Assembly: GCA_963920705.1 (NCBI GenBank)
Contig: CAWUCO010000207.1
Location: 372,001 to 436,000, forward strand
Reading direction: 5' to 3'
Length of the DNA stretch: 64,000 bases
Source of the DNA: Odiellus spinosus
Lineage: Eukaryota > Arthropoda > Arachnida > Opiliones > Phalangiidae
Positions 1-13,845 of this stretch are shown in pieces. The translations under genes were made by a program, and so were the position numbers. Position 1 is the stretch's first letter. Each line of letters begins with the position of its first letter. The notes beneath the pieces are model-generated. The model was not told the origin of the DNA, made no database searches, and saw only the letters and a program-made list of their open reading frames with translations.

Positions 1-3000
1 CCATATTTTCCATGTTTTTCAACGGATTTTCCAAAACTCTTGTTTTTTAGATAGTCCAATATTTGCTCTTTCGATAAGTGTTGATTTTGTGTAAATCGCT
101 TAAAAATCAAATGTTTGTGTCCAATTGAATCCAATAATCTTGGATTTTTAAGCGTTTTTGCTTAATTTCAACCAATTTTATATTTAGCACGTTTTGGCAA
201 TTTAGACAAAACCAAAGTCATTCGAAAGAGCAATTAATGGACGGTCTAAATAATAAGAGTTTTAAAAAATCCTTTGAAAAACAAGAAAAATATGGCCAAT
301 TCAAGAAATCATACAATATCAAAATAGTCAAATTTCAGATTTTAAAAATTCGCTTTTGATATTAGAAGTTTTTTGAATTGGCCATATTTTCCATGTTTTT
401 GCTTAATTTTAACCAATTTTATATTTGTCACGTTTTGGCAATTTAGACAAAACCAAAGTCATTCGAAAGAGCAATTAATGGACAGTCTAAATAATAAGAG
501 TTTTCAAAAATCCGTTGAAAAACAAGAAAAATATGGCCAATTCAAAAAATCATACAATATCAAAATAGTCAAATTTCAGATTTTAAAAATTCGCATTTTG
601 ATATTAGATGTTTTTTGAATTAACCATATTTTCCATGTTTTTCAACGGATTTTCCAAAACTCTTGTTTTTTAGATAGACAAATATTTGCTCTTTCGAGTG
701 GTGTTAATTTTGTCTAAATCGCTGTAAAATGAAATGTTGTGTGTCCATTTGAATCCAATAATCTTGGATTTTTAAGCGTTTATGCTTAAATTTAACCAAT
801 TTTATATTTGTCACGTTTTGGCAATTTAGACAAAACCAAAGTCATTCGAAAGAGCAATTAATGGACGGTCTAAATAATAAGAGTTTTCAAAAATCCGTTG
901 AAAAACAAGAAAAATATGGCCAATTCAAGAAATCATACAATATCAAAATAGTCAAATTTCAGATTTTAAATATTCGCTTTTTGATATTACATGTTTTTTG
1001 AATTGGCCATATTTTCCATGTTTTTCAACGGATTTTCCAAAACTCTTGTTTTTTAGATAGTCCAATATTTGCTCTTTCGATAAGTGTTGATTTTGTGTAA
1101 ATCGCTTAAAAATCAAATGTTTGTGTCCAATTGAATCCAATAATCTTGGATTTTTAAGCGTTTATGCTTAATTTCAACCAATTTTATATTTGTCACGTTT
1201 TGGCAATTTTGACAAAACCAAAGTCATTCGAAAGAGCAATTAATGGACGGTCTAAATAATAAGAGTTTTAAAAAATCCTTTGAAAAACAAGAAAAATATG
1301 GCCAATTCAAGAAATCATACAATATCAAAATAGTCAAATTTCAGATTTTAAAAATTCGCTTTTCGATATTAGATGTTTTTTGAATTGGCCATATTTTCCA
1401 TGTTTTTGCTTAATTTTAACCAATTTTATATTTGTCACGTTTTGGCAATTTAGACAAAACCAAAGACATTCGAAAGAGCAATTAATGGACGGTCTAAATA
1501 ATAAGAGTTTTAAAAAATCCTTTGAAAAACAAGTAAAATATGGCCAATTCAAGAAATCATACAATATCAAAATAGTCAAATTTCAGATTTTAAAAATTCG
1601 TTTTTTGATATTAGATGTTTTTTGAATTGGCCATCTTTTCCATGTTTTTGCTTAATTTTAACCAATTTTATATTTGTCACGTTTTGGCAATTTAGACAAA
1701 ACCAAAGTCATTCGAAAGAGCAATTAATGGACAGTCTAAATAATAAGAGTTTTCAAAAATCCGTTGAAAAACAAGAAAAATATGGCCAATTCAAAAAATC
1801 ATACAATATCAAAATAGTCAAATTTCAGATTTTAAAAATTCGCATTTTGATATTAGATGTTTTTTGAATTAACCATATTTTCCATGTTTTTCAACGGATT
1901 TTCCAAAACTCTTGTTTTTTAGATAGACAAATATTTGCTCTTTCGAGTGGTGTTAATTTTGTCTAAATCGCTGTAAAATGAAATGTTGTGTGTCCATTTG
2001 AATCCAATAATCTTGGATTTTTAAGCGTTTATGCTTAAATTTAACCAATTTTATATTTGTCACGTGTTGGCAATTTAGACAAAACCAAAGTCATTCGAAA
2101 GAGCAATTAATGGACGGTCTAAATAATAAGAGTTTTCAAAAATCCGTTGAAAAACAAGAAAAATATGGCCAATTCAAGAAATCATACAATATCAAAATAG
2201 TCAAATTTCAGATTTTAAATATTCGCTTTTTGATATTACATGTTTTTTGAATTGGCCATATTTTCCATGTTTTTCAACGGATTTTCCAAAACTCTTGTTT
2301 TTTAGATAGTCCAATATTTGCTCTTTCGATAAGTGTTGATTTTGTGTAAATCGCTTAAAAATCAAATGTTTGTGTCCAATTGAATCCAATAATCTTGGAT
2401 TTTTAAGCGTTTATGCTTAATTTCAACCAATTTTATATTTGTCACGTTTTGGCAATTTTGACAAAACCAAAGTCATTCGAAAGAGCAATTAATGGACGGT
2501 CTAAATAATAAGAGTTTTAAAAAATCCTTTGAAAAACAAGAAAAATATGGCCAATTCAAGAAATCATACAATATCAAAATAGTCAAATTTCAGATTTTAA
2601 AAATTCGCTTTTTGATATTAGATGTTTTTTGAATTGGCCATATTTTCCATGTTTTTGCTTAATTTTAACCAATTTTATATTTGTCACGTTTTGGCAATTT
2701 AGACAAAACCAAAGACATTCGAAAGAGCAATTAATGGACGGTCTAAATAATAAGAGTTTTAAAAAATCCTTTGAAAAACAAGTAAAATATGGCCAATTCA
2801 AGAAATCATACAATATCAAAATAGTCAAATTTCAGATTTTAAAAATTCGTTTTTTGATATTAGATGTTTTTTGAATTGGCCATCTTTTCCATGTTTTTGC
2901 TTAATTTTAACCAATTTTATATTTGTCACGTTTTGGCAATTTAGACAAACCAAAGTCATTCGAAAGAGCAATTAATGGACGGTCTAAATAATAATAGTTT

Positions 3001-3118
3001 TCAAAAATCCGTTGAAAAACAAGAAAAATATGGCCAATTCAAGAAATCATACAATATCAAAATAGTCAAATTTCAGATTTTAAAAATTCGCTTTTTGATA
3101 TTAGATGTTTTTTGAATA
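1..3118. repeat. 1249-bp four-unit repeat, two copies with flanks
   Basis: Unit map: partial L at 1-379, S 380, L' 622, L 1005, S 1387, S 1629, L' 1871, L 2254, S 2636, S' 2878-3118. The block S-L'-L-S (242+383+382+242 = 1249 bp) occurs at 380-1628 and 1629-2877. Private variants such as AATTCGCATTTTG (end of the first S), TGTTGTGTGTCC (in L') and TTAAATATTCG (before L) repeat at the same offset. The two copies show only scattered base changes, so the duplication is recent. Confidence 0.9.
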
Positions 3119-6100
3119 AACCATATTTTCCATGTTTTTCAACAGAATTTCCAAAAGTCTTGTTTTTTAGATAGACCAATATTTGCTCTTTCGATAGGTG
3201 TTGATTTTGTCTAAATCTCTTAAAAATCAAATGTTTTGTGTCCATTTGAATCCAATAATCTTGGATTTTTAAGCGTTTTTGCTTAATTTACACAATTAAT
3301 GGACAGTCTAAATAATAAGAGTTTTCAAAAATCCGTTGAAAAACAAGAAAAATATGGCCAATTCAAGAAATCATACAATATCAAAATAGTCAAATTTCAG
3401 ATTTTAAAAATTCGCTTTTTGATATTAGATGTTTTTTGAATTGACCATATTTTCCATGTTTTTCAACGGATTTTCCAAAACTCTTTTTTTTAGATAGTCC
3501 AATATTTGCTCTATCGATAAGTGTTGATTTTGTCTAAATCGCTTAAAAATCAAATGTTTTGTGTCCATTTGAATCCAATAATCTTGGATTTTTAAGCGTT
3601 TTTGCTTAATTTTAACCAATTTTATATTTGTCACGTTTTGCCAATTTAGACAAAACCAAAGTCATTCGAAAGAGCAATTAATGGACAGTCTAAATAATAA
3701 GAGTTTTCAAAAATCCGTTCAAAAACAAGAAAATATGGCCAATTCAAGAAATCATACAATATCAAAATAGTCAAATTTCAGATTTTAAAAATTCGCTTTT
3801 TGATATTAGATGTTTTTTGAATTGACCATATTTTCCATGTTTTTCAACGGATTTTCCAAAACTCTTTTTTTTAGATAGTCCAATATTTGCTCTTTCGATA
3901 AGTGTTGATTTTGTCTAAATCGCTTAAAAATCAAATGTTTTGTGTCCATTGAATCCAATAATCTTGGATTTTTAAGCGTTTTTGCTTAATTTTAACCAAT
4001 TAATGGACAGTCTAAATAATAAGAGTTTTCAAAAATCCGTTGAAAAACAAGAAAAATATGGCCAATTCAAGAAATCATACAATATCAAAATAGTCAAATT
4101 TCAGATTTTAAAAATTCGCTTTTTGATATTAGATGTTTTTTGAATTGACCATATTTCCCATGTTTTTCAACGGATTTTCCAAAACTCTTGTTTTTTAGAT
4201 AGACCAATATTTGCTCTTTTGAGTGGTGTTAATTTTGTCTTAATCGCTTAAAAATCAAATGTTTTGTGTCCATTTGAATCATATAAGCTTGGATTTTTAA
4301 GCGTTTTTGCTTAATTTTAACCAATTTTATATTTGTCACGTTTTGGCAATTTAGACAAAACCAAAGTCATTCGAAAGAGCAATTAATGGACAGTCTAAAT
4401 TATAAGAGTTTTCAAAAATCCGTTGAAAAACAAGAAAAATATGGCCAATTCAAGAAACCATACAATATCAAAATAGTCAAATTTCAGATTTTAAAAATTC
4501 GCTTTTTGATATTAGATGTTTTTTGAATTGACCATATTTTCCATGTTTTTCAACGGATTTTCCAAAACTCTTGTTTTTTAGATAGTCCAATATTTGCTCT
4601 TTCGATAAGTGTTGATTTTGTCTAAATCGCTTAAAAATCAAATGTTTTGTGTCCATTTGAATCCAATAATCTTGGATTTTTAAGCGTTTTTGCTTAATTT
4701 TAACCAATTAATGGACAGTCTAAATAATAAGAGTTTTCAAAAATCCGTTGAAAAACAAAAAAAATATGGCCAATTCAAGAAATCATACAATATCAAAATA
4801 GTCAAATTTCAGACTTTAAAAATTCGCTTTTTGATATTAGATGTTTTTTGAATTGGCCATATTTTCCATGTTTTTCAACGGATTTTCCAAAACTCTTGTT
4901 TTTTAGACAGTCCAATATTTACCCTTTCGATAGGTGTTGATTTTGTCTAAATCGCTTAAAAATCAAATGTTTGTGTCCATTTGAATCCGATAATCTTTAA
5001 TTTTTAAGCGTTTTTGCTTAATTTTAACCAATTTTATATTTGTCACGTTTTGGCAATTTAGACAAAACCAAAGTCATTCGAAAGAGCAATTAATGGACGG
5101 TCTAAATAATAAGAGATTTCAAAAATCCGTTGAAAAACAAGAAAAATATGGCCAATTCAAGAAATCATACAATATCAAAATAGTCAATTTTCAGATTTTA
5201 TAAATTCGCTTTTTGATATTAGATGTTTTTTGAATTGACCATATTCTCCATGTTTTTCAACGGATTTTCCAAAACTCTTGTTTTTTAGATAGTCCAATAT
5301 TTGCTCTTTCGATAAGTGTTGATTTTGTCTAAATCGCTTAAAAATCAAATGTTTTGTGTCCATTTGAATCCAATAATCTTGGATTTTTAAGCGTTTTCGC
5401 TTAATTTTAACCTATTTTATATTTGTCACGTTTGAGCAATTTAGACAAAACAAAAGTCATTCGAAAGAGCAATTAATGGACAGTCTAAATAATAAGAGTT
5501 TTCAAAAATCCGTTGAAAAACAAGAAAAATATGGCCAATTCAAGAAATCAAACAATATCAAATAGTCAATTTTCAGATTTAAAAATTCGCTTTTTGATAT
5601 TAGATGATTTTGAATTGACCATATTTTCCATGTTTTTCAACGGATTTTCCAAAACTCTTTTTTTTAGATAGTCCAATATTTGCTCTTTCGATAAGTGTTG
5701 ATTTTGTCTAAATCGCTTAAAAATCAAATGTTTTGTGTCCATTTGAATCCAATAATCTTGGATTTTTAAGCGTTTTTGCTTAATTTTAACCAATTAATGG
5801 ACAGTCTAAATTATAAGAGTTTTCAAAAATCCGTTGAAAAACAAGAAAAATATGGCCAATTCAAGAAATCATACAATATCAAAATAGTCAAATTTCAGAT
5901 TTTAAAAATTCGCTTTTTGATATTAGATGTTTTTTGAATTGACCATATTTCCCATGTTTTTCAACGGATTTTCCAAAACTCTTGTTTTTTAGATAGTCCA
6001 ATATTTGCTATTTCGATAAGTGTTGATTTTGTCTAAATCGCTTAAAAATCAAACAATATCAAATAGTCAATTTTCAGATTTAAAAATTCGCTTTTTGATA

Positions 6101-8862
6101 TTAGATGTTTTTTGAATAAACCATATTTTCCATGTTTTTCAACAGAATTTCCAAAAGTCTTGTTTTTTAGATAGACCAATATTTGCTCTTTCGATAGGTG
6201 TTGATTTTGTCTAAATCGCTTAAAAATCAAATGTTTTGTGTCCATTTGAATCCAATAATCTTGGATTTTAAAGCGTTTTTGCTTAATTTTAACCAATTAA
6301 TGGACAGTCTATATAATAAGAGTTTTCAAAAATCCATTGAAAAAAGAGAAAAATATGGCCAATTCAAGAAATCAAACAATATCAAAATAGTCAATTTTCA
6401 GATTTTAAAAATTCGCTTTTTGATATTAGATGTTTTTTGAATTTACCATATTTTCCATGTTTTTCAACGGATTTTCCAAAACTCTTGTTTTTTAGATAGT
6501 CCAATATTTGCTCTTTCGATAAGTGTTAATTTTGTCTAAATCGCTTAAAAATCAAATGTTTTGTGTCCATTTGAATCCAATAATCTTGGATTTTTAAGCG
6601 TTTTTGCTTAATTTTAACCAATTAATGGACTGTCTAAATAATAAGAGTTTTCAAAAACCCGTTGAAAAACAAGAAAAATATGGCCAATTCAAGAAATCAT
6701 ACAACATCAAAATAGTCAAATTTCAGATTTTAAAAATTCGCTTTTTGATATTAGATGTTTTTTGAATTGACCATATTTTCCATGTTTTTCAACGGATTTT
6801 CCAAAACTCTCGTTTTTTAGATAGTCCAATATTTGCTCTTTCGATAAGTGTTGATTTTGTCTAAATCGCTTTAAAATCAAATGTTTTGTGTCCATTTGAA
6901 TCCAATAATCTTGGATTTTAAAGCGTTTTTGCTTAATTTTAACCAATTTTATATTTGTCACGTTTGAGCAATTTAGAGAAAACAAAAGTCATTCGAAAGA
7001 GCAATTAATGGACAGTCTAAATAATAAGAGTTTTCAAAAATCCAATGAAAAACAAGAAAAATATGGCCAATTCAAGAAATCAAACAATATCAAAATAGTC
7101 AAATTTCAGATTTTAAAAATTCGCTTTTTGATATTAGATTTTTTTGAATTGGCCATATTTTCCAAGTTTTTCAACGGATTTTCCAAAACTCTTGTTTTTT
7201 AGACAGTCCAATATTTACTCTTTCGATAAGTGTTAATTTTGTCTAAATCGCTTAAAAATCAAATGTTTTGTGTCCATTTGAATCCAATAATCTTGGATTT
7301 TTAAGCGTTTTTGCTTAATTTTAACCAATTTTATATTTGTCACATTTTGACAATTTAGACAAAACCAAAATCATTCGAAAGAGCAATTAATGGACAGTCT
7401 ATATAATAAGAGTTTTGAAAAATCCGTTGAAAAACAAGAAAAATATGGCCAATTCAAGAAATCATACAATATCAAAATAGTCAAATTTCAGATTTTAAAA
7501 ATTCGCTTTTTGATATTAGATGTTTTTTGAATTGGCAATATTTTCCATGTTTTTCAACGGATTTTCCAAAACTCTTGTTTTTTAGATAGTCCAATATTTG
7601 CTCTTTCGATAAGTGTTGATTTTGTCTAAATCGCTTAAAAATCAAATGTTTGTGTCCATTTGAATCCAATAATCTTGGATTTTTAAGCGTTTTTGCTTAA
7701 TTTTAACCAATTTTATATTTGTCACGTTTTGGCAATTTAGACAAAACCAAAGTCATTCGAAAGAGCAATTAATGGACGGTCTAAATAATAAGAGTTTTAA
7801 AAAATCCTTTGAAAAACAAGAAAAATATGGCCAATTCAAGAAATCATACAATATCAAAATAGTCTAATTTCAGATTTTAAAAATTCGCTTTTTGATATTA
7901 GATGTTTTTTGAATTGGCCTTATTTTCCATGTTTTTGCTTAATTTTAACCAATTTTATATTTGTCACGTTTTGGCAATTTAGACAAAACCAAAGTCATTC
8001 GAAAGAGCAATTAATGGACGGTCTAAATAATAAGAGATTTCAAAAATCCGTTGAAAAACAAGAAAAATATGGCCAATTCAAGAAATCATACAATATCAAA
8101 ATAGTCAATTTTCAGATTTTAAAAATTCGCTTTTTGATATTAGATGTTTTTTGAATTGACCATATTTTCCATGTTTTTCAACGGATTTTCCAAAACTCTT
8201 GTTTTTTAGATAGTCCAATATTTGCTCTTTCGATAAGTGTTGATTTTGTCTAAATTGCTTAAAAATCAAATGTTTTGTGTCCATTTGAATCCAATAATCT
8301 TGGATTTTTAAGCGTTTTTGCTTAATTTTAACCAATTAATGGACAGTCTAAATAATAAGAGTTTTCAAAAATCCGTTGAAAAACAAGAAAAATATGGCCA
8401 ATTCAAGAAATCATACAATATCAAAATAGTCAAATTTCAGATTTTAAAAATTCGCTTTTTGATATTAGATGTTTTTTGAATTGACCATATTTTCCATGTT
8501 TTTCAACGGATTTTCCAAAACTCTTTTTTTAGATAGTTCAATATTTGCTCTTTCGATAAGTGTTGATTTTGTCTAAATCGCTTAAAAATCAAATGTTTTG
8601 TGTCCATTTGAATCCAATAATCTTGGATTTTTAAGCGTTTTCGCTTAATTTTAACCAATTTTATATTTGTCACGTTTGAGCAATTTAGAGAAAACAAAAG
8701 TCATTCGAAAGAGCAATTAATGGACAGTCTAAATAATAAGAGTTTTCAAAAATCCAATGAAAAACAAGAAAAATATGGCCAATTCAAGAAATCAAACAAT
8801 ATCAAAATAGTCAAATTTCAGATTTTAAAAATTCGCTTTTTGATATTAGATTTTTTTGAATT
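3119..8862. repeat. Diverged mixed block of T, L, S and D units
   Basis: Unit starts: 3119 (324 bp, T-like), 3443 L, 3824 T, 4147 L, 4530 T, 4855 L, 5237 L, 5617 T, 5941 D, 6119 T, 6444 T, 6769 L, 7151 L, 7534 L, 7916 S, 8158 T, 8483 L. Single-base and short-indel differences between neighbours are more frequent than elsewhere. Many units begin GACCAT rather than GGCCAT. Variants such as GAGCAATTTAGAGAAAACAA recur about 1.71 kb apart (near 6965 and 8677), marking an internal duplication. Lower homogeneity suggests an older or less often exchanged part of the array. Confidence 0.85.
5941..6118 (+). repeat. Truncated monomer D (178 bp)
   Basis: The unit starts like L, runs into the centre to CTTAAAAATCAAA, then continues directly with CAATATCAAATAGTC, which belongs to the end of a unit. 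ATCAAA is shared by both edges. The tail carries the private variants of the unit at 5237-5616 (AATCAAACAATATCAAATAG, then TTTTCAGATTTAAAAA), which identifies the kind of unit the right part came from. It is the only unit of this length in the window. Confidence 0.85.
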
Positions 8863-10873
8863 GGCCATATTTTCCATGTTTTTCAACGGATTTTCCAAAA
8901 CTCTTGTTTTTTAGACAGTCCAATATTTACTCTTTCGATAGGTGTTGATTTTGTCTAAATCGCTTAAAAATCAAATGTTTGTGTCCATTTGAATCCAATA
9001 ATCTTGAATTTTTAAGCGTTTTTGCTTAATTTTAACCAATTTTATATTTGTCACATTTTGACAATTTAGACAAAACCAAAATCATTCGAAAGAGCAATTA
9101 ATGGACAGTCTATATAATAAGAGTTTTGAAAAATCCGTTGAAAAACAAGAAAAATATGGCCAATTCAAGAAATCATACAATATCAAATTGGCCAAATTTC
9201 AGATTTTAAAAATTCGCTTTTTGATATTAGATGTTTTTTGAATTGGCAATATTTTCCATGTTTTTCAACTGATTTTCCAAAACTCTTGTTTTTTAGATAG
9301 ACAAATATTTGCTCTTTCGATAGTGTTAATTTTGTCTAAATCGCTTAAAAATCAAATGTTTTGTGTCCATTTGAATCCAATAATCTTGGATTTTTAAGCG
9401 TTTTTGCTTAATTTTAACCAATTTTATATTTGTCACATTTTGACAATTTAGACAAAACCAAAATCATTCGAAAGAGCAATTAATGGACAGTCTAAATAAT
9501 TGGAGTTTTAAAAAATCCGTTGAAAAACAAGAAAAATATGGCCAATTCAAGAAATCATACAATATCAAAATAGTCTAATTTCAGATTTTAAAAATTCGCT
9601 TTTTGATATTAGATGTTTTTTGAATTGGTATTATTTTCCATGTTTTTGCTTAATTTTAACCAATTTTATATTTGTCACGTTTTGGCAATTTAGACAAAAC
9701 CAAAGTCATTCGAAAGAGCAATTAATGGACGGTCTAAATAATAAGAGTTTTAAAAAATCCGTTGAAAAACAAGAAAAATATGGCCAATTCAAGAAATCAT
9801 ACAATATCAAAATAGTCAAATTTCAGATTTTAAAAATTCGCTTTTTGATATTAGATTTTTTTGAATTGGCCATATTTTCCATGTTTTTCAACGGATTTTC
9901 CAAAACTCTTGTTTTTTAGACAGTCCAATATTTACTCTTTCGATAGGTGTTGATTTTGTCTAAATCGCTTAAAAATCAAATGTTTGTGTCCATTTGAATC
10001 CAATAATCTTGAATTTTTAAGCGTTTTTGCTTAATTTTAACCAATTTTATATTTGTCACATTTTGACAATTTAGACAAAACCAAAATCATTCGAAAGAGC
10101 AATTAATGGACAGTCTATATAATAAGAGTTTTGAAAAATCCGTTGAAAAACAAGAAAAATATGGCCAATTCAAGAAATCATACAATATCAAATTGGCCAA
10201 ATTTCAGATTTTAAAAATTCGCTTTTTGATATTAGATGTTTTTTGAATTGGCAATATTTTCCATGTTTTTCAACGGATTTTCCAAAACTCTTGTTTTTTA
10301 GATAGACAAATATTTGCTCTTTCGATAGTGTTAATTTTGTCTAAATCGCTTAAAAATCAAATGTTTTGTGTCCATTTGAATCCAATAATCTTGGATTTTT
10401 AAGCGTTTTTGCTTAATTTTAACCAATTTTATATTTGTCACATTTTGACAATTTAGACAAAACCAAAATCATTCGAAAGAGCAATTAATGGACAGTCTAA
10501 ATAATAAGAGTTTTAAAAAATCCGTTGAAAAACAAGAAAAATATGGCCAATTCAAGAAATCATACAATATCAAAATAGTCTAATTTCAGATTTTAAAAAT
10601 TCGCTTTTTGATATTAGATGTTTTTTGAATTGGTATTATTTTCCATGTTTTTGCTTAATTTTAACCAATTTTATATTTGTCACGTTTTGGCAATTTAGAC
10701 AAAACCAAAGTCATTCGAAAGAGCAATTAATGGACGGTCTAAATAATAAGAGTTTTAAAAAATCCGTTGAAAAACAAGAAAAATATGGCCAATTCAAGAA
10801 ATCATACAATATCAAAATAGTCAAATTTCAGATTTTAAAAATTCGCTTTTTGATATTAGATGTTTTTTGAATT
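8863..10873. repeat. L-L-S trimer repeat, two copies of about 1005 bp
   Basis: Units L 8863, L 9245, S 9627 are followed by L 9868, L 10250, S 10632. Private variants recur at this spacing: AATTGGCCAAATTTCAG at 9185 and 10190, TTTGACAATTTAGAC, and GAATTGGTATTATTTTCC at the S start. The composition resembles the 1006-bp trimer at 48803-51820 in size only; there the third unit is L' and the sequence differs. Confidence 0.88.
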
Positions 10874-13647
10874 GACCATATTTGCCATGTTTTTCAACGG
10901 ATTTTCCAAAACTCTTGTTTTTTAGATAGTCCAATATTTGCTCTTTCGATAAATGTTGATATTGTCTAAATCGCTTAAAAATCAAATGTTTGTGTCCATT
11001 TGAATCCAATAATCTTGGATTTTTAAGCGTTTTTGCTTAATTTTAACCAATTTTATATTTGTCACGTTTTGGCAATTTAGACAAAACCAAAGTCATTCGA
11101 AAGAGCAATTAATGGACGGTCTAAATAATAAGAGTTTAAAAAAATCCGTTGAAAAACAAGAAAAATATGGCCAATTCAAGAGATCATACAATATCAAATT
11201 AGTCAAATTTCAGATTTTAAAAATTCGCTTTTTGATATTAGATGTTTTTTGAATTGGCCATATTTTCCATGTTTTTCAACGGATTTTCCAAAACTCTTGT
11301 TTTTTAGATAGTCCAATATTTGCTCTTTCGATAAGTGTTGATTTTGTGTAAATCGCTTAAAAATCAAATGTTTGTGTCCAATTGAATCCAATAATCTTGG
11401 ATTTTTAATCGTTTTTGCTTAATTTTAACCAATTTTAAATTTGTCACGTTTTGGCAATTTAGACAAAACCAAAGTCATTCGAAAGAGCAATTAATGGACG
11501 GTCTAAATAATAAGAGTTTTAAAAAATCCGTTCAAAAACAAGAAAAATATGGCCAATTCAAGAAATCATACAATATCAAAATAGTCAAATTTCAGATTTT
11601 AAAAATTCGCTTTTTGATATTAGATGTTTTTTGAATTGGTAATATTTTCCATGTTTTTCAACGGATTTTCCAAAACTCTTGTTTTTTAGATAGTCCAATA
11701 TTTGCTCTTTCGATAAGTGTTGATTTTGTCTAAATCGCTTAAAAATCAAATGTTTGTGTCCATTTAATCCAATAATCTTGGATTTTTAAGCGTTTTTGCT
11801 TAATTTTAACCAATTTTATATTTGTCACGTTTTGGCAATTTAGACAAAACCAAATTCATTCGAAAGAGCAATTAATGGACGGTCTAAATAATAAGAGTTT
11901 TAAAAAATCCGTTGAAAAACAAGAAAAATATGGCCAATTCAAGAAATCATACAATATCAAAATAGTCAAATTTCAGATTTTAAAAGTTCGCTTTTTGATA
12001 TTAGATGTTTTTTGAATTGGCAATATTTTCCATGTTTTTCAACGGATTTTCCAAAACTCTTGTTTTTTAGATAGTCCAATATTTGCTCTTTCGATAAGTG
12101 TTGATTTTGTGTAAATCGCTTAAAAATCAAATGTTTGTGTCCAATTGAATCCAATAATCTTGGATTTTTAAGCGTTTTTGCTTAATTTTAACCAATTTTA
12201 TATTTGTCACGTTTTGGCAATTTAGACAAAACCAAAGTCATTCGAAAGAGCAATTAATGGACGGTCTAAATAATAAGAGTTTTAAAAAATCCGTTGAAAA
12301 ACAAGAAAAATATGGCCAATTCAAGAAATCATACAATATCAAAATAGTCAAATTTCAGATTTTCAAAATTCGCTTTTTGATATTAGATGTTTTTTGAATT
12401 GGCCATATTTTCCATGTTTTTCAACGGATTTTCCAAAACTCTTGTTTTTAAGATAGTCCAATATTTGTTCTTTCGATAAGTGTTGATTTTGTCTAAATCG
12501 TTTAAAAATCAAATGTTTGTGTCCATTTGAATCCAATAATCTTGGATTTTTAAGCGTTTTTGCTTAATTTTAACCAATTTTATATTTGTCACGTTTTGGA
12601 AATTTAGACAAAACCAAAGTCATTCGAAAGAGCAATTAATGGACGGTCTAAATAATAAGAGTTTTAAAAAATCCGTTGAAAAACAAGAAAAATATGACCA
12701 ATTCAAGAAATCATACAATATCAAAATAGTCAAAATTCAGATTTTAAAAATTCGCTTTTTGATATTAGATGTTTTTTGAATTGGCCATATTTTCCATGTT
12801 TTTGCTTAATTTTAACCAATTTTATATTTGTCACGTTTTGGCAATTTAGACAAACCAAAGTCATTCGAAAGAGCAATTAATGGACGGTCTAAATAATAAT
12901 AATTTTGAAAAATCCGTTGAAAAACAAGAAAAATATGGCCAATTCAAGAAATCATACAATATCAAAATAGTCAAATTTCAGATTTTAAAAATTCGCTTTT
13001 TGATATTAGATGTTTTTTTAATTGGCAATATTTTCCATGTTTTTCAACGGATTTTCCAAAACTCTTGTTTTTTAGATAGACAAATATTTGCTCTTTCGAT
13101 AGTGTTAATTTTGTCTAAATCGCTTAAAAATCAAATGTTTTGTGTCCATTTGAATCCAATAATCTTGGATTTTTAAGCGTTTTTGCTTAATTTTAACCAA
13201 TTTTATATTTGTCACATTTTGACAATTTAGACAAAACCAAAATCATTCGAAAGAGCAATTAATGGACAGTCTAAATAATAAGAGTTTTAAAAAATCCGTT
13301 GAAAAACAAGAAAAATATGGCCAATTCAAGAAATCATACAATATCAAAATAGTCTAATTTCAGATTTTAAAAATTCGCTTTTTGATATTAGATGTTTTTT
13401 GAATTGGTATTATTTTCCATGTTTTTGCTTAATTTTAACCAATTTTATATTTGTCACGTTTTGGCAATTTAGACAAAACCAAAGTCATTCGAAAGAGCAA
13501 TTAATGGACGGTCTAAATAATAAGAGTTTAAAAAAATCCGTTGAAAAACAAGAAAAATATGGCCAATTCAAGAAATCATACAATATCAAATTAGTCAAAT
13601 TTCAGATTTTAAAAATTCGCTTTTTGATATTAGATGTTTTTTGAATT
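10874..13647. repeat. L-rich block with one S' and one S
   Basis: Units: L 10874, L 11256, L 11638 (381 bp, one base lost in CCATTTAATCC), L 12019, L 12401, S' 12783, L 13024, S 13406. The 13024 and 13406 units carry the TTTGACAATTTAGAC and GAATTGGTATTATT variants of the 8863-10873 trimer, so that trimer extended or was copied here, about 2774 bp further on. Confidence 0.85.
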
Positions 13648-13748
13648 GGCCATATTTTCCATGTTTTTCAACGGATTTTCCAAAACTCTTGTTTTTTAGA
13701 TAGTCCAATATTTGCTCTTTCGATAAGTGTTGATTTTGTGTAAATCGC
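13648..13748 (+). repeat. Left arm A of the monomer inverted repeat
   Basis: 101-bp arm beginning GGCCATATTTTCCATG and ending GTAAATCGC in this unit. Its reverse complement lies 97 bp downstream at 13846-13946. The best conserved stretches between the arms are TTTTTCAACGGATTTT, TTGCTCTTTCGA and TTTTGT; the poorest is the segment just after TTTCGA. A transcript of either strand spanning both arms could fold into a long imperfect hairpin. Confidence 0.9.
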
Positions 13749-13803
13749 TTAAAAATCAAATGTTTGTGTCCAATTGAATCCAATAATCTTGGATTTTTAA
13801 GCG
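13746..13803. repeat. Central hairpin of monomer L
   Basis: A perfect 12-bp stem: CGCTTAAAAATC at 13746-13757 pairs with GATTTTTAAGCG at 13792-13803, around a 34-base loop. In units that read TCAAATG...CATTTGA, as most T units do, a second 7-bp stem forms inside the loop. A further small dyad, AAGCGTTTTTGCTT, follows at 13799-13812. L' units have lost the left half of the main stem (CGCTGTAAAATG). Confidence 0.85.
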
Positions 13804-13845
13804 TTTTTGCTTAATTTTAACCAATTTTATATTTGTCACGTTTTG

